From: Chara braunii
Taxonomy: Eukaryota > Streptophyta > Charophyceae > Charales > Characeae
NCBI GenBank assembly: GCA_003427395.1
Contig: BFEA01000103.1
Coordinates: 2,845,755 to 2,874,244, forward strand
DNA length: 28,490 nt
Direction of reading: 5' to 3'
Position numbers and translations under genes: made by a program. The notes under the pieces are model-generated. The model worked only from the letters and a program-made list of their open reading frames with translations, did not search any database and had not been told where the DNA came from. Positions 1 through 8,741 of the stretch are shown piece after piece (within the stretch, counting starts at the first letter, position 1; every line of letters begins with the position of its first letter).

Positions 1-76
<76 letters not shown>
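1..76. repeat. (GT)n-(GA)n compound microsatellite
   Basis: About ten GT units run directly into about 28 GA units at the window edge. Open frames across it encode only Arg-Glu or Cys-Val runs and are not genes. The tract may continue beyond the window. Confidence 0.95.
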
Positions 77-79
<3 letters not shown>

Positions 80-1270
80 AGCAAAAGAAAAGAAAAGAAA
101 AAAAAAGTCTTTTTTTGACTTTTTTTTTAACACATCTGAAAACGGCAATTGTGACCCCCCCAAAATTTCACTTTTTTTTTTTTCCACCAAATTTCACTTT
201 TTTTTTTTTTTTGAGCTGATTCCGAAGGGGGACGCCATGCGCAGGCTATGCGCGCACCCCGTTTTCGGGTGCGCGGCCGCAAAATTTCTCGGCCGCGCGG
301 CCTAGGCCACGGGGTAGCGGCCGGCCTCCTGGTAGGATCCGCCGCAGCCGTGGGGTTCACGTAGGTGGACTGTTATTTCTGAGAATTCTGAGCTGTGCAG
401 CAGTCACAGGCCCAGTTGTCTCTAAAATATGACATTGTCCGTTTTGACGAAGTTGCTGTTACAAGCAGAGAAACAAGAGCATGCGGCTTCATGCGCATGG
501 CTTTTGAACTTTCAATCACTTCTCAAAAACAAACTCAGACTCCGAGTCGTGGGTTTTCAACAAACCTTCAAGTCTAGATTGAGAAAACACTGCCTGCCGG
601 TTGGCAGCTGTATGGAACGGACAATATCAACATTTAATGCAAAGGGCCTTTGGCAATACGAAGTCCGCAGCTGCCGCTTCGGGCCCACAGAGCTCTCTGA
701 TGAGAAAATAGCACCAACAGTTCCAGCCCTCGCTCAACTTCAAGTTGTAGCGAGTTGGCTCAGAGAAACAACAGTACCTACCACCGACAGCTGTGTGCTG
801 TGCCTGGCACTGCCTGCGCCTCTTCTCAGACGAAGTCAGTAACCCCCCCCCCCCCTTTGTTTTAGTACCAGCAGGCATGCTCACACTCAAGCCTCTCACA
901 GCAGATCGCAGTTCGCGGAATGATAGGTGAGTCAAGGTGAGCTTCGCTGCTTCATTCCCCCTCATCTCATCGTCTCTTCAGAGTCTTCACCCTTTGCAGC
1001 CACACCATACATGAGCAAGGTTGACGGCCGAAGCACAAGAACGGCTTCACATCTGACGAGGGCGTAGTCACACACTTCTCTTTCGACTCAACAAAATACG
1101 ACCCCCACCTAACAGATCCGCTTCAGCTGTAGCACTTGCGCCTTGCTCCCACGTGCACTGCAGGACTGCAGGTCAAACACACTCCTTGGCCGTCTGCAGT
1201 AAAACCACCTCTCTTGGTTTCTCCTCCTCCTACGGTAGCCAACTCTACTCGACGAGGCTCTACTCCGACA
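77..1270. other. No gene recognised; homopolymer runs and GC-rich hairpins
   Basis: T and A homopolymers fill 90-215. At 252-298 two overlapping GC-rich hairpins compete: GCGCACCC (252-259) pairs with GGGTGCGC (267-274), and GCGCGGCCG (271-279) pairs with CGGCCGCGC (290-298). GGCCTAGGCC follows directly. A C-run lies near 842-855. Open frames such as 429-842 (+) and 627-965 (-) overlap each other, match no family I know and have no splice or start support, so I do not call them genes. Confidence 0.6.
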
Positions 1271-1278
1271 CGTACCTA

Positions 1279-1383
1279 CGGTCTTCCCCCGAATACAACG
1301 TACCGTCATTATAGCTGTATTTGGGGCAACTTTGAGTCTAGATACAGTGATAATGACCGTACGTTGTATTCGGGGGAAGAAGG
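1279..1383. mobile_element. Foldback (MITE-like) element, copy 1
   Basis: Terminal inverted repeats of 30 nt, 1283-1312 and 1350-1379, match at 29 of 30 positions around a 37 nt spacer. Both outer ends carry CTTCCCCCGAA or its complement. Weaker complementarity (GTACC.../...AGTAC) continues outward to about 1272 and 1390. A second, diverged copy with the same arm sequence lies at 2114-2222, which argues for a mobile family rather than a chance palindrome. No coding capacity, so any movement would need a transposase in trans. I could not define a clear target-site duplication. Confidence 0.75.
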
Positions 1384-1545
1384 TAGTACTTGCCTGGTTC
1401 TGGCCTGCCCGGGGGTGAACTTAGTCAAATTCGGATGAATAGGGGACAACGACCTCCTCGCACTGGTACAGTGTGAATGTCATCGAGGGACATGCCCGTG
1501 GTGACTACAACTGTTACAGTACAACTCCTGGGGCGTGGTCCCCCC

Positions 1546-1687
1546 TAGCAAAGAGGATCGGATCGAATGCCTGAATCTGGACGTGTTTGTCGAGAGGTGG
1601 TGCAGGAAATCGAGATTGAACTGCTTTTCTGCATCTCTGCATAAAACACGTCCATATTCAGGCATTCGATCCGATCCTCTTTGCTAA
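1546..1687. repeat. Long hairpin with ~43 bp arms
   Basis: Arms 1546-1588 and about 1642-1686 are nearly perfectly complementary; the outer ends read TAGCAAAGAGGATCGGATCG and its complement. Weaker pairing extends outward to about 1529 and 1703 through GGTCCC/GGGACC. The ~53 nt loop also contains short pairing (TGCAGGAAA with TTTTCTGCA). The arm sequence differs from the MITE family next to it. It could be a single-copy foldback element or an expressed small-RNA precursor; nothing in the sequence decides between these. Confidence 0.75.
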
Positions 1688-1699
1688 TGGGACCTCGGC

Positions 1700-2112
1700 C
1701 CTACTCACACCGACACCTCTTCATACCACCAAGTCGGACAGAACTGAACAACAATTTGAAACATCAGTAGCATACTGTATTACTAGTAATTTAGGTGGAA
1801 ACAATGAGGAGGAGAAGTCAGGAGCATGCTAATCATAACACATAATTTGTAATTTGTAATTTGGATCTAGTCATCCTCTCGGCCATTATATCCATTCAAA
1901 GCGTATACATTCAACGCTGAAATTTCAAATATTCTCAAAAAAAAAAAAAAAAAAAACAGGCTACGACTCTACGAGTAAGTACTAAGATATACATATCGTG
2001 GAGAACTGGAGGGTCGGCAAGATAACTTGTAAAATCAAATCAAACCAAAGAGAGCTTTCAATCTGTCAGCTCTCGCTGACAATACACTTCCACGGTAGAA
2101 CGGTTGCACCAA
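1700..2112. other. No gene recognised
   Basis: AT-rich sequence with an A run of about 20 near 1937-1957. No conserved frame or RNA gene seen. Confidence 0.6.
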
Positions 2113-2113
2113 C

Positions 2114-2222
2114 GACCGTCTTCCCCCGAACAACACGCACCCTCATTTTGGCTGTATCTGGCCGGAAATTAGCTTGTATACATTCATTTTTAGGGTGCGT
2201 TATGTTCGTGGGAAGAGGGTAG
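2114..2222. mobile_element. Foldback (MITE-like) element, copy 2
   Basis: Diverged copy of the element at 1279-1383. Arms at 2118-2146 and 2192-2215 share CTTCCCCCGAA ends and a GCACCC/GGGTGC inner block; about 20 of 23 arm positions pair. The spacer begins with GGCTGTATCTGG, close to AGCTGTATTTGG in copy 1, so homology includes the interior as well as the termini. Confidence 0.7.
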
Positions 2223-2881
2223 CATCGGCCGGCTCGCTCACGCTCGGCTTGGTCGCATTTCGCTGGTCGCTGGTCATCCGGCCATCAGGTCAGTTCCCGC
2301 ACTCGCTCTTACTCTCTAATATATTGTCATGTTCGATAAACACAATTTCAAAGAAAGGTATGGTTATGCAACTTATGCCAGGCTTGTTCGGTCGGATTGT
2401 CATCGACTCATCATGACAAGGGTTCGGACTCTCTAAAGGCGCACACTCACTCGGACTACCCACGGAAGCTGGGCAAGCTCTCTGGCCTTCTCTCTCTCCT
2501 CCGAGATTCTCCTGGATGTACCTGGCCGAAGCTGTGGCCAGATTTAGAGGAAATTCGAAACAAAGACGCCTGAACCAAGAGCACCTTTAAGAGTGGAGGC
2601 GATCATCGCAACGGGAGGAAAATAAAAGACTTCGACGGGGGAAAGCTGCCGACGACGGCGGAAAGGGACGATGCTCACGATTAAGATCGCCTGCGCACGA
2701 TCACGAATAGGAACACTTAGCACGAAGTAGAACACATTGTCAAGTTCCACGCGTACCTAACTACAATCACACCCACATCTCGAGCGGAAATTCAAGTGAA
2801 TGCAACACAACAACAGACAACGGAAAAATAACAGCAGCAATAACAACAGGTGTAACTTATGTAGAGTCACAAAAACGAGTA

Positions 2882-2886
<5 letters not shown>
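2223..2886. other. No gene recognised
   Basis: Unique-looking sequence with short overlapping frames on both strands (for example 2174-2416 + and 2544-2750 -). None shows a recognisable domain. I see no support for a gene. Confidence 0.55.

Positions 2887-2962
<76 letters not shown>
2887..2962. repeat. (CT)38 microsatellite
   Basis: Uninterrupted CT dinucleotides. Ser-Leu and Arg-Glu frames across it are artefacts. Confidence 0.95.
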
Positions 2963-2965
<3 letters not shown>

Positions 2966-3394
2966 GGGCCCCCCACGCGATTTCTCTTTCCCTCAACTTG
3001 GGTTCCCGTTCGTTGGCTCGCTCGCGTGTATATGTCTCGTGTGTTCTTTTCCGTGGTCATCATCCATCTCCGCGTGTCTTCTTCCTCCGCGTCTCCGTGT
3101 TATTATCCGCCGTGCTCTCCCTTCTTGCCCCCATGCGTGCTCACCTTCTCCCCGTTGCACGCATTCACCTCCTTCCACTTGCGCACAACCTCACTTTCCA
3201 CACCCGCGCTCGTCTCCCTCTTCTAGCGCTCTCCTCCCTCTTCCAGCCTTCCCCCTTGCGTCCCTTACGTTCATTTGCCCGCTCTGTCGTTATGTTCGTT
3301 CTCCCGTGCACGCACCATCTCCGTTCTCCTACGCCCCGTGCGCACACCTTTCTTTCGCTCTCGCGTCTCCACCTTCATGCGCGCATCAACGCTT
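2963..3394. other. Pyrimidine-rich stretch, no gene
   Basis: C/T-rich sequence downstream of the CT tract with imperfect CTCTC and TCCGTG words. Long overlapping frames here (for example 2800-3492 +) follow from low complexity and have no recognisable domain. Confidence 0.6.
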
Positions 3395-3511
3395 CTTTTT
3401 TTTTTTCTTCCTCCCGTCTATTCGTGGGGAGCAGCACGTGCTGGGAACCGGGCCCAGCGTCCCATATTAAAAGTGTACAACGCTCGTCGTAGTACCGGGG
3501 CCATTACCCAG
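3395..3511 (-). mobile_element. SINE-like poly(A) retroposon unit, copy 1
   Basis: On the minus strand this unit runs from GGGTAATGGCCCCGGTA (near 3495-3511), through GCTGGGCCCGGTTCCCAGC, a perfect GCACGTGC palindrome and GCTCCCCACGAATAG, to an A-rich tail (seen as T's at 3396-3406). The same order recurs at 15313-15480. A common 3' end attached to poly(A) is typical of SINE or LINE tails. GGTTC inside the GC-rich block faintly resembles a tRNA B box, but the A box is not convincing, so the class is uncertain. Confidence 0.5.
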
Positions 3512-3606
3512 GGCAAGGTCCCACTTGCGCAAATTACGAACGAGATTTCGCCCGTTGATCCTTGCTATCTACGGTCTATATCTCTTAATTCGTGCAAGTG
3601 GGACCT
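3507..3606. repeat. Inverted repeat
   Basis: AAGGTCCCACTTGCGCAAATT near 3509-3530 faces its diverged complement at about 3587-3606 (TTCGTGCAAGTGGGACCT). Arms are about 18 nt with a spacer of about 60 nt. A run of core pairs (GGTCCCACTTG) is perfect. Confidence 0.6.
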
Positions 3607-3611
3607 AGCCC

Positions 3612-4610
3612 CCGGTTTAGGCTGGGACCTGAGGGGAGAGACAGGGATTGGTCCTGTTGGCATGGTCGCTGATGCTGTCTGCTGTCCCCTCGCCGGTATC
3701 GCCTACCTGCAGGTCGGGAGCAGCCCCCGCTTGTTCTCTCGGTTCACGTTTCTGGCTGCTACGGGGTTCCTATTCCTACAATTAGGAGTAGTGGTAGCTA
3801 GGTAGTGTGAGGGTGAAATTGAGTGAAAAAAAAAAGAAAAAAAAAGAAAATTAAAACACCCACTTCCCGGAGGGGCCCATTCAATTCCCGCCCCCCTAGC
3901 GTTCTATCTTCCAAATCTTTGGGGTTTCACCAGAGAGAGAGGGCGCGCCTCCACTCTTCTTTTTCCTCAGCGCAATTTGCATTCTCCTCCTCCTCCACGC
4001 AATCTCCAGACATCTGCACTCCCGCGCATCCCGCTCCTCCAGTAGCTACCCTGTGCTCACGAGTCACGACCCACAGTACGCACTACCCCACAATCAAACT
4101 GGTACGGTAAACCGTGTTTGTGCGGAAGCGCAGCCACTCGGGAGCGAGAGCGGGTCGTCGGCGCAGAAGCTCAATCTTTGTTCTCTTTGACAAACTGTCC
4201 TTTTTTTTCTCCCGTGAGCCTGGTCAGCGCAGAAGCCCAGTGGCGGGCCTTCGCTCCTGCATTCACCAAATGCGACGTGCCCCTCTGTGTTCTTTTTGAC
4301 AAAATCCAACGCCTCGAAAAGAATTCTCTCTCGCTGCTTCTGAAAAGAAAAAGGACCCAATCTGGGGCACATATGCTCGTCGCTTCTGAAAAATAGTTGA
4401 ATGCATGTGCCGCAGACCGGGCAATTTTATTTTCAAAGGCAGTGAAGTGTTCAGGCTTTGGCCTTCTGTCGCAATGTGCAAGGGGCATGTTGTTGTTGTT
4501 TTCGGTTTAGTTGAAACAATGTTTTCATATTCATGGCCTTTGAAAACGAGGCATTTCCCGAAAGTTATCAGACAGAATTCGAAAGGAGCACTTTCGAAAG
4601 AAAACTCCCC
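3612..4610. other. No gene recognised
   Basis: Contains an A-rich run (3824-3850) and short duplicated words, for example CGCTGCTTCTGAAAAG and CGTCGCTTCTGAAAAA around 4330-4390, and two copies of GCGCAGAAGC at 4160-4230. A segment at 3783-3815 (AGGAGTAGTGGTAG...GGTAGTG) resembles the repeat arms at 13424-13480 (+) and 14038-14062 (-), so it is a dispersed repeat fragment. No domain-bearing frame. Confidence 0.5.
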
Positions 4611-4616
4611 TTACCA

Positions 4617-4690
4617 ATGGGCATAGCTCAGTTGGTACACCCACAAACTTTTGAAATACAGACCCAAGTTTGAATCCACATACAAACAGG
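4617..4690 (+). repeat. tRNA-related sequence: SINE head or tRNA pseudogene
   Basis: TAGCTCAGTTGG at 4624-4635 is a perfect RNA polymerase III A box, and GTTTGAATCC at 4668-4677 is close to the B box GGTTCGAATCC. They start 44 nt apart, exactly the tRNA spacing (positions 8 and 52). The implied anticodon loop CTTTTGA has T33 and a TTT anticodon. The D stem and anticodon stem pair poorly, and the acceptor stem does not close, so this is not a working tRNA. The sequence runs on into a unique body and a (GA)n tract at 4760, a layout that fits a tRNA-derived SINE. Confidence 0.6.
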
Positions 4691-4757
4691 TAGCCATAAT
4701 AAAGTTGTGTTCTTAACTTCCTGGGGCCGACGCCCTTTGTTCTTGAAAAAAGCAAAC

Positions 4758-4759
<2 letters not shown>

Positions 4760-4811
<52 letters not shown>
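4760..4811. repeat. (GA)26 microsatellite
   Basis: Uninterrupted AG dinucleotides. The sequence just after it (4812-4910) is a dispersed repeat whose other copy also adjoins a GA/CT tract. Confidence 0.95.
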
Positions 4812-4814
<3 letters not shown>

Positions 4815-4910
4815 CAGGTAAGTCTCCAACCTTGCGGCTGGGCTCATGCTATGATGAGCAAAATCGAATGAGTCTACCGCTAGAACATGGAAATATACAC
4901 TGCCACACTT
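4812..4910 (-). repeat. Dispersed repeat shared with 24184-24275
   Basis: The reverse complement of 4846-4905 matches 24184-24233 closely: both read CATGTTCTAG, then TCATTCGATTTTGCTCATC. In both places the unit abuts a GA/CT microsatellite. A third, weaker copy begins at 24371 and leads into the hammerhead motif, but the CTGATGA core is absent here. Confidence 0.65.
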
Positions 4911-4917
4911 GTTTTCG

Positions 4918-4945
4918 TTTGTTTGTTTGTGTGTGTGTGTGTGTA
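4918..4945. repeat. GTTT/(GT)n microsatellite
   Basis: Three GTTT-like units run into about ten GT units. Confidence 0.9.
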
Positions 4946-4949
4946 GCAC

Positions 4950-5460
4950 GTGTGTGTTACATGAGTTTCGCACGAGCACGACACGTCATACCCGCGCTAC
5001 TCCGACTGAATGCGTCGGCACACTGTGAGCAAGATACAAGACGCGGGACTCCGAGGCGATTTTCCAACGCAGCAGGGTAAAACCATTCGTGTGTCCATTT
5101 GCGGTGAGGGTAAAAACGAGGCTGTTTTTAGCTGAAGTCAGCCAATTATGCGACGGTGGCGAAACGAAGCGAGGGGGGTGGGGGTGCCTCTTTTTTCGAG
5201 GAGCCATCACAAACATGCAACCATTTCCAAACCTGTAAAACAATTCATTAAAAAGAATTCACTATGTATGTACAATCCACAATGCAAACCCAATAGGTCA
5301 TAGAGAAGATACAAGCATCTGCAGAATGCACTCATCAATCCAACTCGGTGAGATCGTCATCAATGGTAAAAAGGCAGGATATCAATCGGGAATCAGAAGA
5401 GATTTTGAAAAAAGTTCGAAAAAAAATTCAGAACGATAAAACTGAAGTAAGAAAAGACCA
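4950..5460. other. No gene recognised
   Basis: Ordinary-complexity sequence with no recognisable frame, RNA gene or repeat. Confidence 0.55.
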
Positions 5461-5625
5461 AAGGAAAGAAAGGAGGAGAGAAGGGGGGGAGAGAGAGAGA
5501 GAGAAGGAGAAAGAAAGAAAGAGAGAAAGAAAGAACGAGAGAAAGAAGGGGAGAAGGAGAGGAAGGAAAGAAAGAAAGAAAGGAAGGGGAGCGAGGAAAG
5601 GAAAGGAGGGAAGAAAGGGTAAACA
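5461..5625. repeat. Long purine (GA/GGAA) tract
   Basis: About 165 nt almost entirely A and G on the plus strand, built of GAAA, GGAA and GAGA words. Several overlapping Lys/Glu/Arg or Ser/Phe/Leu frames are artefacts. Polypurine tracts of this length can form triplex DNA; that is general knowledge, not something the sequence proves. Confidence 0.85.
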
Positions 5626-5810
5626 ATGCTTCTTCGAATAGGAAGAGGGAGAGGAGTGCATCTGAAAGCCACAACAATTAAGGGAAGGAGAGGCCAGTTC
5701 TTACAATCAAGACCACAAAAAACACTGCTCAAAAGAACTGATGAACAAGATGAAAAGTCCCTTCGATATGAAAAACAACTGATTATACCGCACACCTCAC
5801 TCTGCTGCTG

Positions 5811-6731
5811 TCAATCGTCCAGGTGGTTCCACACAGGGTGAGAAGGGGGAATGGGACGGAAGGGGAAATGGGGAGAGGGCAGGGGGGAAAAAAAGATATA
5901 TCCTGCTTCAGCTCTATCCTCTAGACCCAGCGAGTTCTTGTAACCGCGCGGATCATCTCGCCGAATTGCGGGAAGGGCATGGCAATTATCTAAAGCGCTT
6001 TTCTGCCCCATGCCACGTGGGCGTCGTCAGAGGGGGGGACATCTTCCATGATCTTTGGAAGATGGGGAGGTTGAAGGGTTACGAGGGGGGATGTTGTGAA
6101 ACAAGGATGATGGATGGTTTTGGGGTCGAGGGGCGGGGGTTGGGGAGGGGGGGAGGGGGGGAGGGGAGAAGAGAGATCGTGCGGAGAGGAACAGGGAAGG
6201 GAGTAGATGAAGTAGACAAAGGAAAGGAAGGAGAGGAGAGAGAGGAAGTCCAGAAAGACGCATGGCGAAGTTTCCGCCACTGATTTATGCTGCATCGCCT
6301 TCGCTTCTTGCTATTCTCGTTCCCTAGCTAATCAGCAAGCCCCCAAAAAACACCTAGCTCAAAGAAAAGGCAGCAGCAACTTGCGAGGAAGAGGGTTGCG
6401 AAGCAGATGGTACTACCGATCAAGAATGCAAAGTGCCTAGCGGATAAGCGGAGAAAGACTTCCTCAGAGAGGCAAGCAGCAAAGAGCGCGCTGGCTATGA
6501 CGAGATTCGGAAGCAGAGCGAAGAGGAGGAGAAGCAGGAAAGCGGCGTTTCGTGCCGACTCGGAGGGGCACAGGTGAGGCAAAGCAGGTTCGGCGGGGCA
6601 GGTAGAGGCGGCCTGCATGACGCTCGGCCAGGGCGTGCTTAGGCGTCGGGACACGAAGGCAAAACCGGGAGGGTGCCGCTTGTCGGGGACGTTACCACTT
6701 CCTCCAAGTCCCAGTCGGCGAAGAAATTCAT
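5811..6731 (-). CDS. Putative multi-exon small membrane protein, copy A (paralogue of 27064-27979)
   Basis: No family recognised. Evidence is the parallel with copy B on the same strand. In order on the minus strand: a short acidic start (ATG at 6731, Met-Asn-Phe-Phe..., ending Glu-Glu-Val followed by GTAACG near 6695, a possible donor); a segment at about 6580-6335 with two membrane spans and the shared motif LLPNLVIASA, then LSEE and ARHFAF; a third span at about 6260-6190 (CVFLDFLSLLSFLSFVYF) after a CAG acceptor-like site; and a tail at about 6045-5890 with KALDNCHALPA. In the tail, copy A has one extra base relative to B just after AAAGCGCTTTAG, which in B's frame creates a stop (AGA TAA). 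Copy A may therefore be a pseudogene, or its exon boundary differs. Exon limits are inferred only by comparing the two copies. Confidence 0.4.
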
Positions 6732-6954
6732 GTCAGCCGTCACCCTACTCAACTCTTCGCGGCACAAAACCAGAATGCACCGTGCTCCGTCCGCTGTCAG
6801 AACCAATTACCACACGATGGTTCGATGAATAGAACCCCCTGCGCTCCGTTCTGATCTAGTTGCGGTGCCTAGCTAAGAATAGCAGTCTTCCAATGGAAGG
6901 TACCGCTCCTACTCACATGTTCCAAGTAGCAATCCTACGGTCTGAAAAAAGGAT

Positions 6955-7045
6955 AACCAAAAAAATAGGAAAGAAAAGAAAATGAAAAAAAAAGAAATAA
7001 AAAAGAAAAAAAAAAAAAAAAAAAGGGAGGGGGAGGGGGAAGGGG
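6955..7045. repeat. A/G-rich low-complexity tract
   Basis: A-rich with GAAA words, then GGGAGGGGGAGGGGG. It sits exactly where the Penelope-like reading frame stops making sense, so it marks the element's truncated 3' end. Confidence 0.85.
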
Positions 7046-7142
7046 ACGAAAAAACGATAAAGCCTATTAAAAGGGATCCCTTTGGCCAGTTTACTGTCAT
7101 ATAGTTCTCATTATCTTGGAACATCATCCTGAGGCCAGCTTC

Positions 7143-8741
7143 CTACAGTTTCGGGCACACCAACCATGTCTCACTAGTATTACGATCTAGTGACGACATG
7201 ACTAGCCCTTTAAATGCCTGGGCTACCCCACACACATACTCACTACGCACACAGCCCTCGGTCATCCCAACACCTGGCCTGCATACGTCGCGCCAGTCTA
7301 TCTTGACATACTCAGATATGCCAAGTGACTGTGTCAAGACTTCCACCGCCTCATTACAACTCTTGCCTAATGCATCCTTCGTCATGAAGATGCCAGGAAA
7401 CGACACATTCTTTGTGTTGAATAGGAAAGACTTAACATGATCAATCTCACTGAGCTTTACCGCAACGTGCCCATTCATCTTTGGCAGGTCAAATCCCGCA
7501 CAGGAGCAGTCGAACGACTCCATCTGAGAGAAGGATTTCTGGTTATGCAGGATATCGCCGACGGTCCTGACTTTCAGCCTGGCTTTCAGCCAGACTCTGG
7601 CATACAGTTCAACCAACGTAATTGGTCGAATTCTCTCCAAAATCCAAGATTTCACAACGCGCTCAACATTACATTTGTTAATAGTTGTGCAGAACGGGAT
7701 CTTTATAACAATGTTCAAACAAGGGTTGATCCCAAACTTCTTCTTGAACACATTGGTCAATATTCCACGGACGATCTGCCGACCCCTGCACTGGTTAATC
7801 GATTTAACACCGTTGTTCAAATCGATCAACTCCACCAACGATAGTAAAAACAAATCGCGGTGCTTCCATGGCGCTCTTAACAGAGCAGTCCGCTCGGCTT
7901 TCAAGAGTTCAGTTTTGGTCTTAGTATGGAATAGACCCACAATAGACCAACTACCCCCACTTTCAATCGTAGCTCTAGCATCTTTCAACAGCATACGCAC
8001 ACCCTGCTTCTCAATCTTTGTGAAGCCAAACAACAACTGAACCAGCCTCCAGGCTTTCAGCCACCGTGCCCCACTATTATTGCATACTAGCTTCGTCCCT
8101 TTTACCTTCTGCTTAGCTAGTGCTTTCAAAATCTTGAGCAGGTCCGGTTCCTGCCGCATAGCCACCGCCGGGCAGTAAAAAAACAGTGGTTCATACACAA
8201 CATTTGGCGGAGCTCTATCGGCCCCTCGTTTCCTCGTACGACATAGACGAGGCTTCTGTTTCTTCTTCCGCCCGATCATGTTTAAGCCAGGATTATGACT
8301 GCTCTTACTCTCCATACCATCTATAGCCGGTGCATCCCCAAACCAGATTGGTATCGGGGCATAATGCTCCATCCCAGTCTTGCGAAGCCACACGTGCACA
8401 TGTTGTTTGTTATTACCCTTAACAACCCTAAGGTGCTCACCCCACCGTTCTTTTAACGTGCGTGTGGTCTTGCCAACATAGACTGCTTTGTGATTCAAGG
8501 ACATCAGAGCATACACACAACACTGTCCATGTAGCATCTGCTCCCACTCCCAGGGAGACATGCGTAGCCAAGAACCCACATAGGCTCGTCCCCAAGCAAT
8601 CTTGTCACGCAGGCAAGCCAGCAGTATCAAGAGGGTGTGCACATCATTCAACAGCGCAGCCAACGCCCCATTCACCCGGCTTTTAAACTTTATAATCCTA
8701 GCAGCGGCTCTCCTCAGGGAGGGTAGACTCCCGAGTGTCAC
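7143..8741 (-). CDS. GIY-YIG endonuclease part of a Penelope-like element, RT missing
   Basis: 532 codons open from a GTG at 8741; the first ATG is codon 61 at 8561, just before the nuclease. The GIY-YIG set is present: C75-V-Y77, Y88-V-G90, R99 and H103, E144 and N154 (in PGLN), so cleavage chemistry could be intact. A basic region follows (about 157-175), then a long helical linker, a CSC pair at 411-413 with GH at 423-424 (zinc-ligand-like), and LDRN at 517-520, where related elements have a DKN-type motif just before the RT. The stop at 7143-7145 is followed in frame by plausible sequence (MMFQDNENYMTVNW) before low complexity starts. The start overlaps the upstream ORF's stop as GTGA, in a different frame, so the two were probably once joined or coupled. 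Likely a remnant; activity without an RT is doubtful. Confidence 0.7.
   Translation of the reverse strand: MTLGSLPSLRRAAARIIKFKSRVNGALAALLNDVHTLLILLACLRDKIAWGRAYVGSWLRMSPWEWEQMLHGQCCVYALMSLNHKAVYVGKTTRTLKERWGEHLRVVKGNNKQHVHVWLRKTGMEHYAPIPIWFGDAPAIDGMESKSSHNPGLNMIGRKKKQKPRLCRTRKRGADRAPPNVVYEPLFFYCPAVAMRQEPDLLKILKALAKQKVKGTKLVCNNSGARWLKAWRLVQLLFGFTKIEKQGVRMLLKDARATIESGGSWSIVGLFHTKTKTELLKAERTALLRAPWKHRDLFLLSLVELIDLNNGVKSINQCRGRQIVRGILTNVFKKKFGINPCLNIVIKIPFCTTINKCNVERVVKSWILERIRPITLVELYARVWLKARLKVRTVGDILHNQKSFSQMESFDCSCAGFDLPKMNGHVAVKLSEIDHVKSFLFNTKNVSFPGIFMTKDALGKSCNEAVEVLTQSLGISEYVKIDWRDVCRPGVGMTEGCVRSEYVCGVAQAFKGLVMSSLDRNTSETWLVCPKL

Noticed and set aside
2757-3492. Long frames of Ser-Leu or Arg-Glu runs (also at 1-305, 5348-5795, 15014-15443)
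   Set aside because: They are translations of GA/CT microsatellites and purine tracts; several frames are open at once and none has a domain.
4617-4690. A functional tRNA-Lys(TTT)
   Set aside because: A and B boxes are good, but D, anticodon and acceptor stems fail to pair, so only a tRNA-related remnant is supported.
5735-5760. CTGATGA followed by GAAAAG as a hammerhead
   Set aside because: The 7 nt between the two core parts cannot form stem II.
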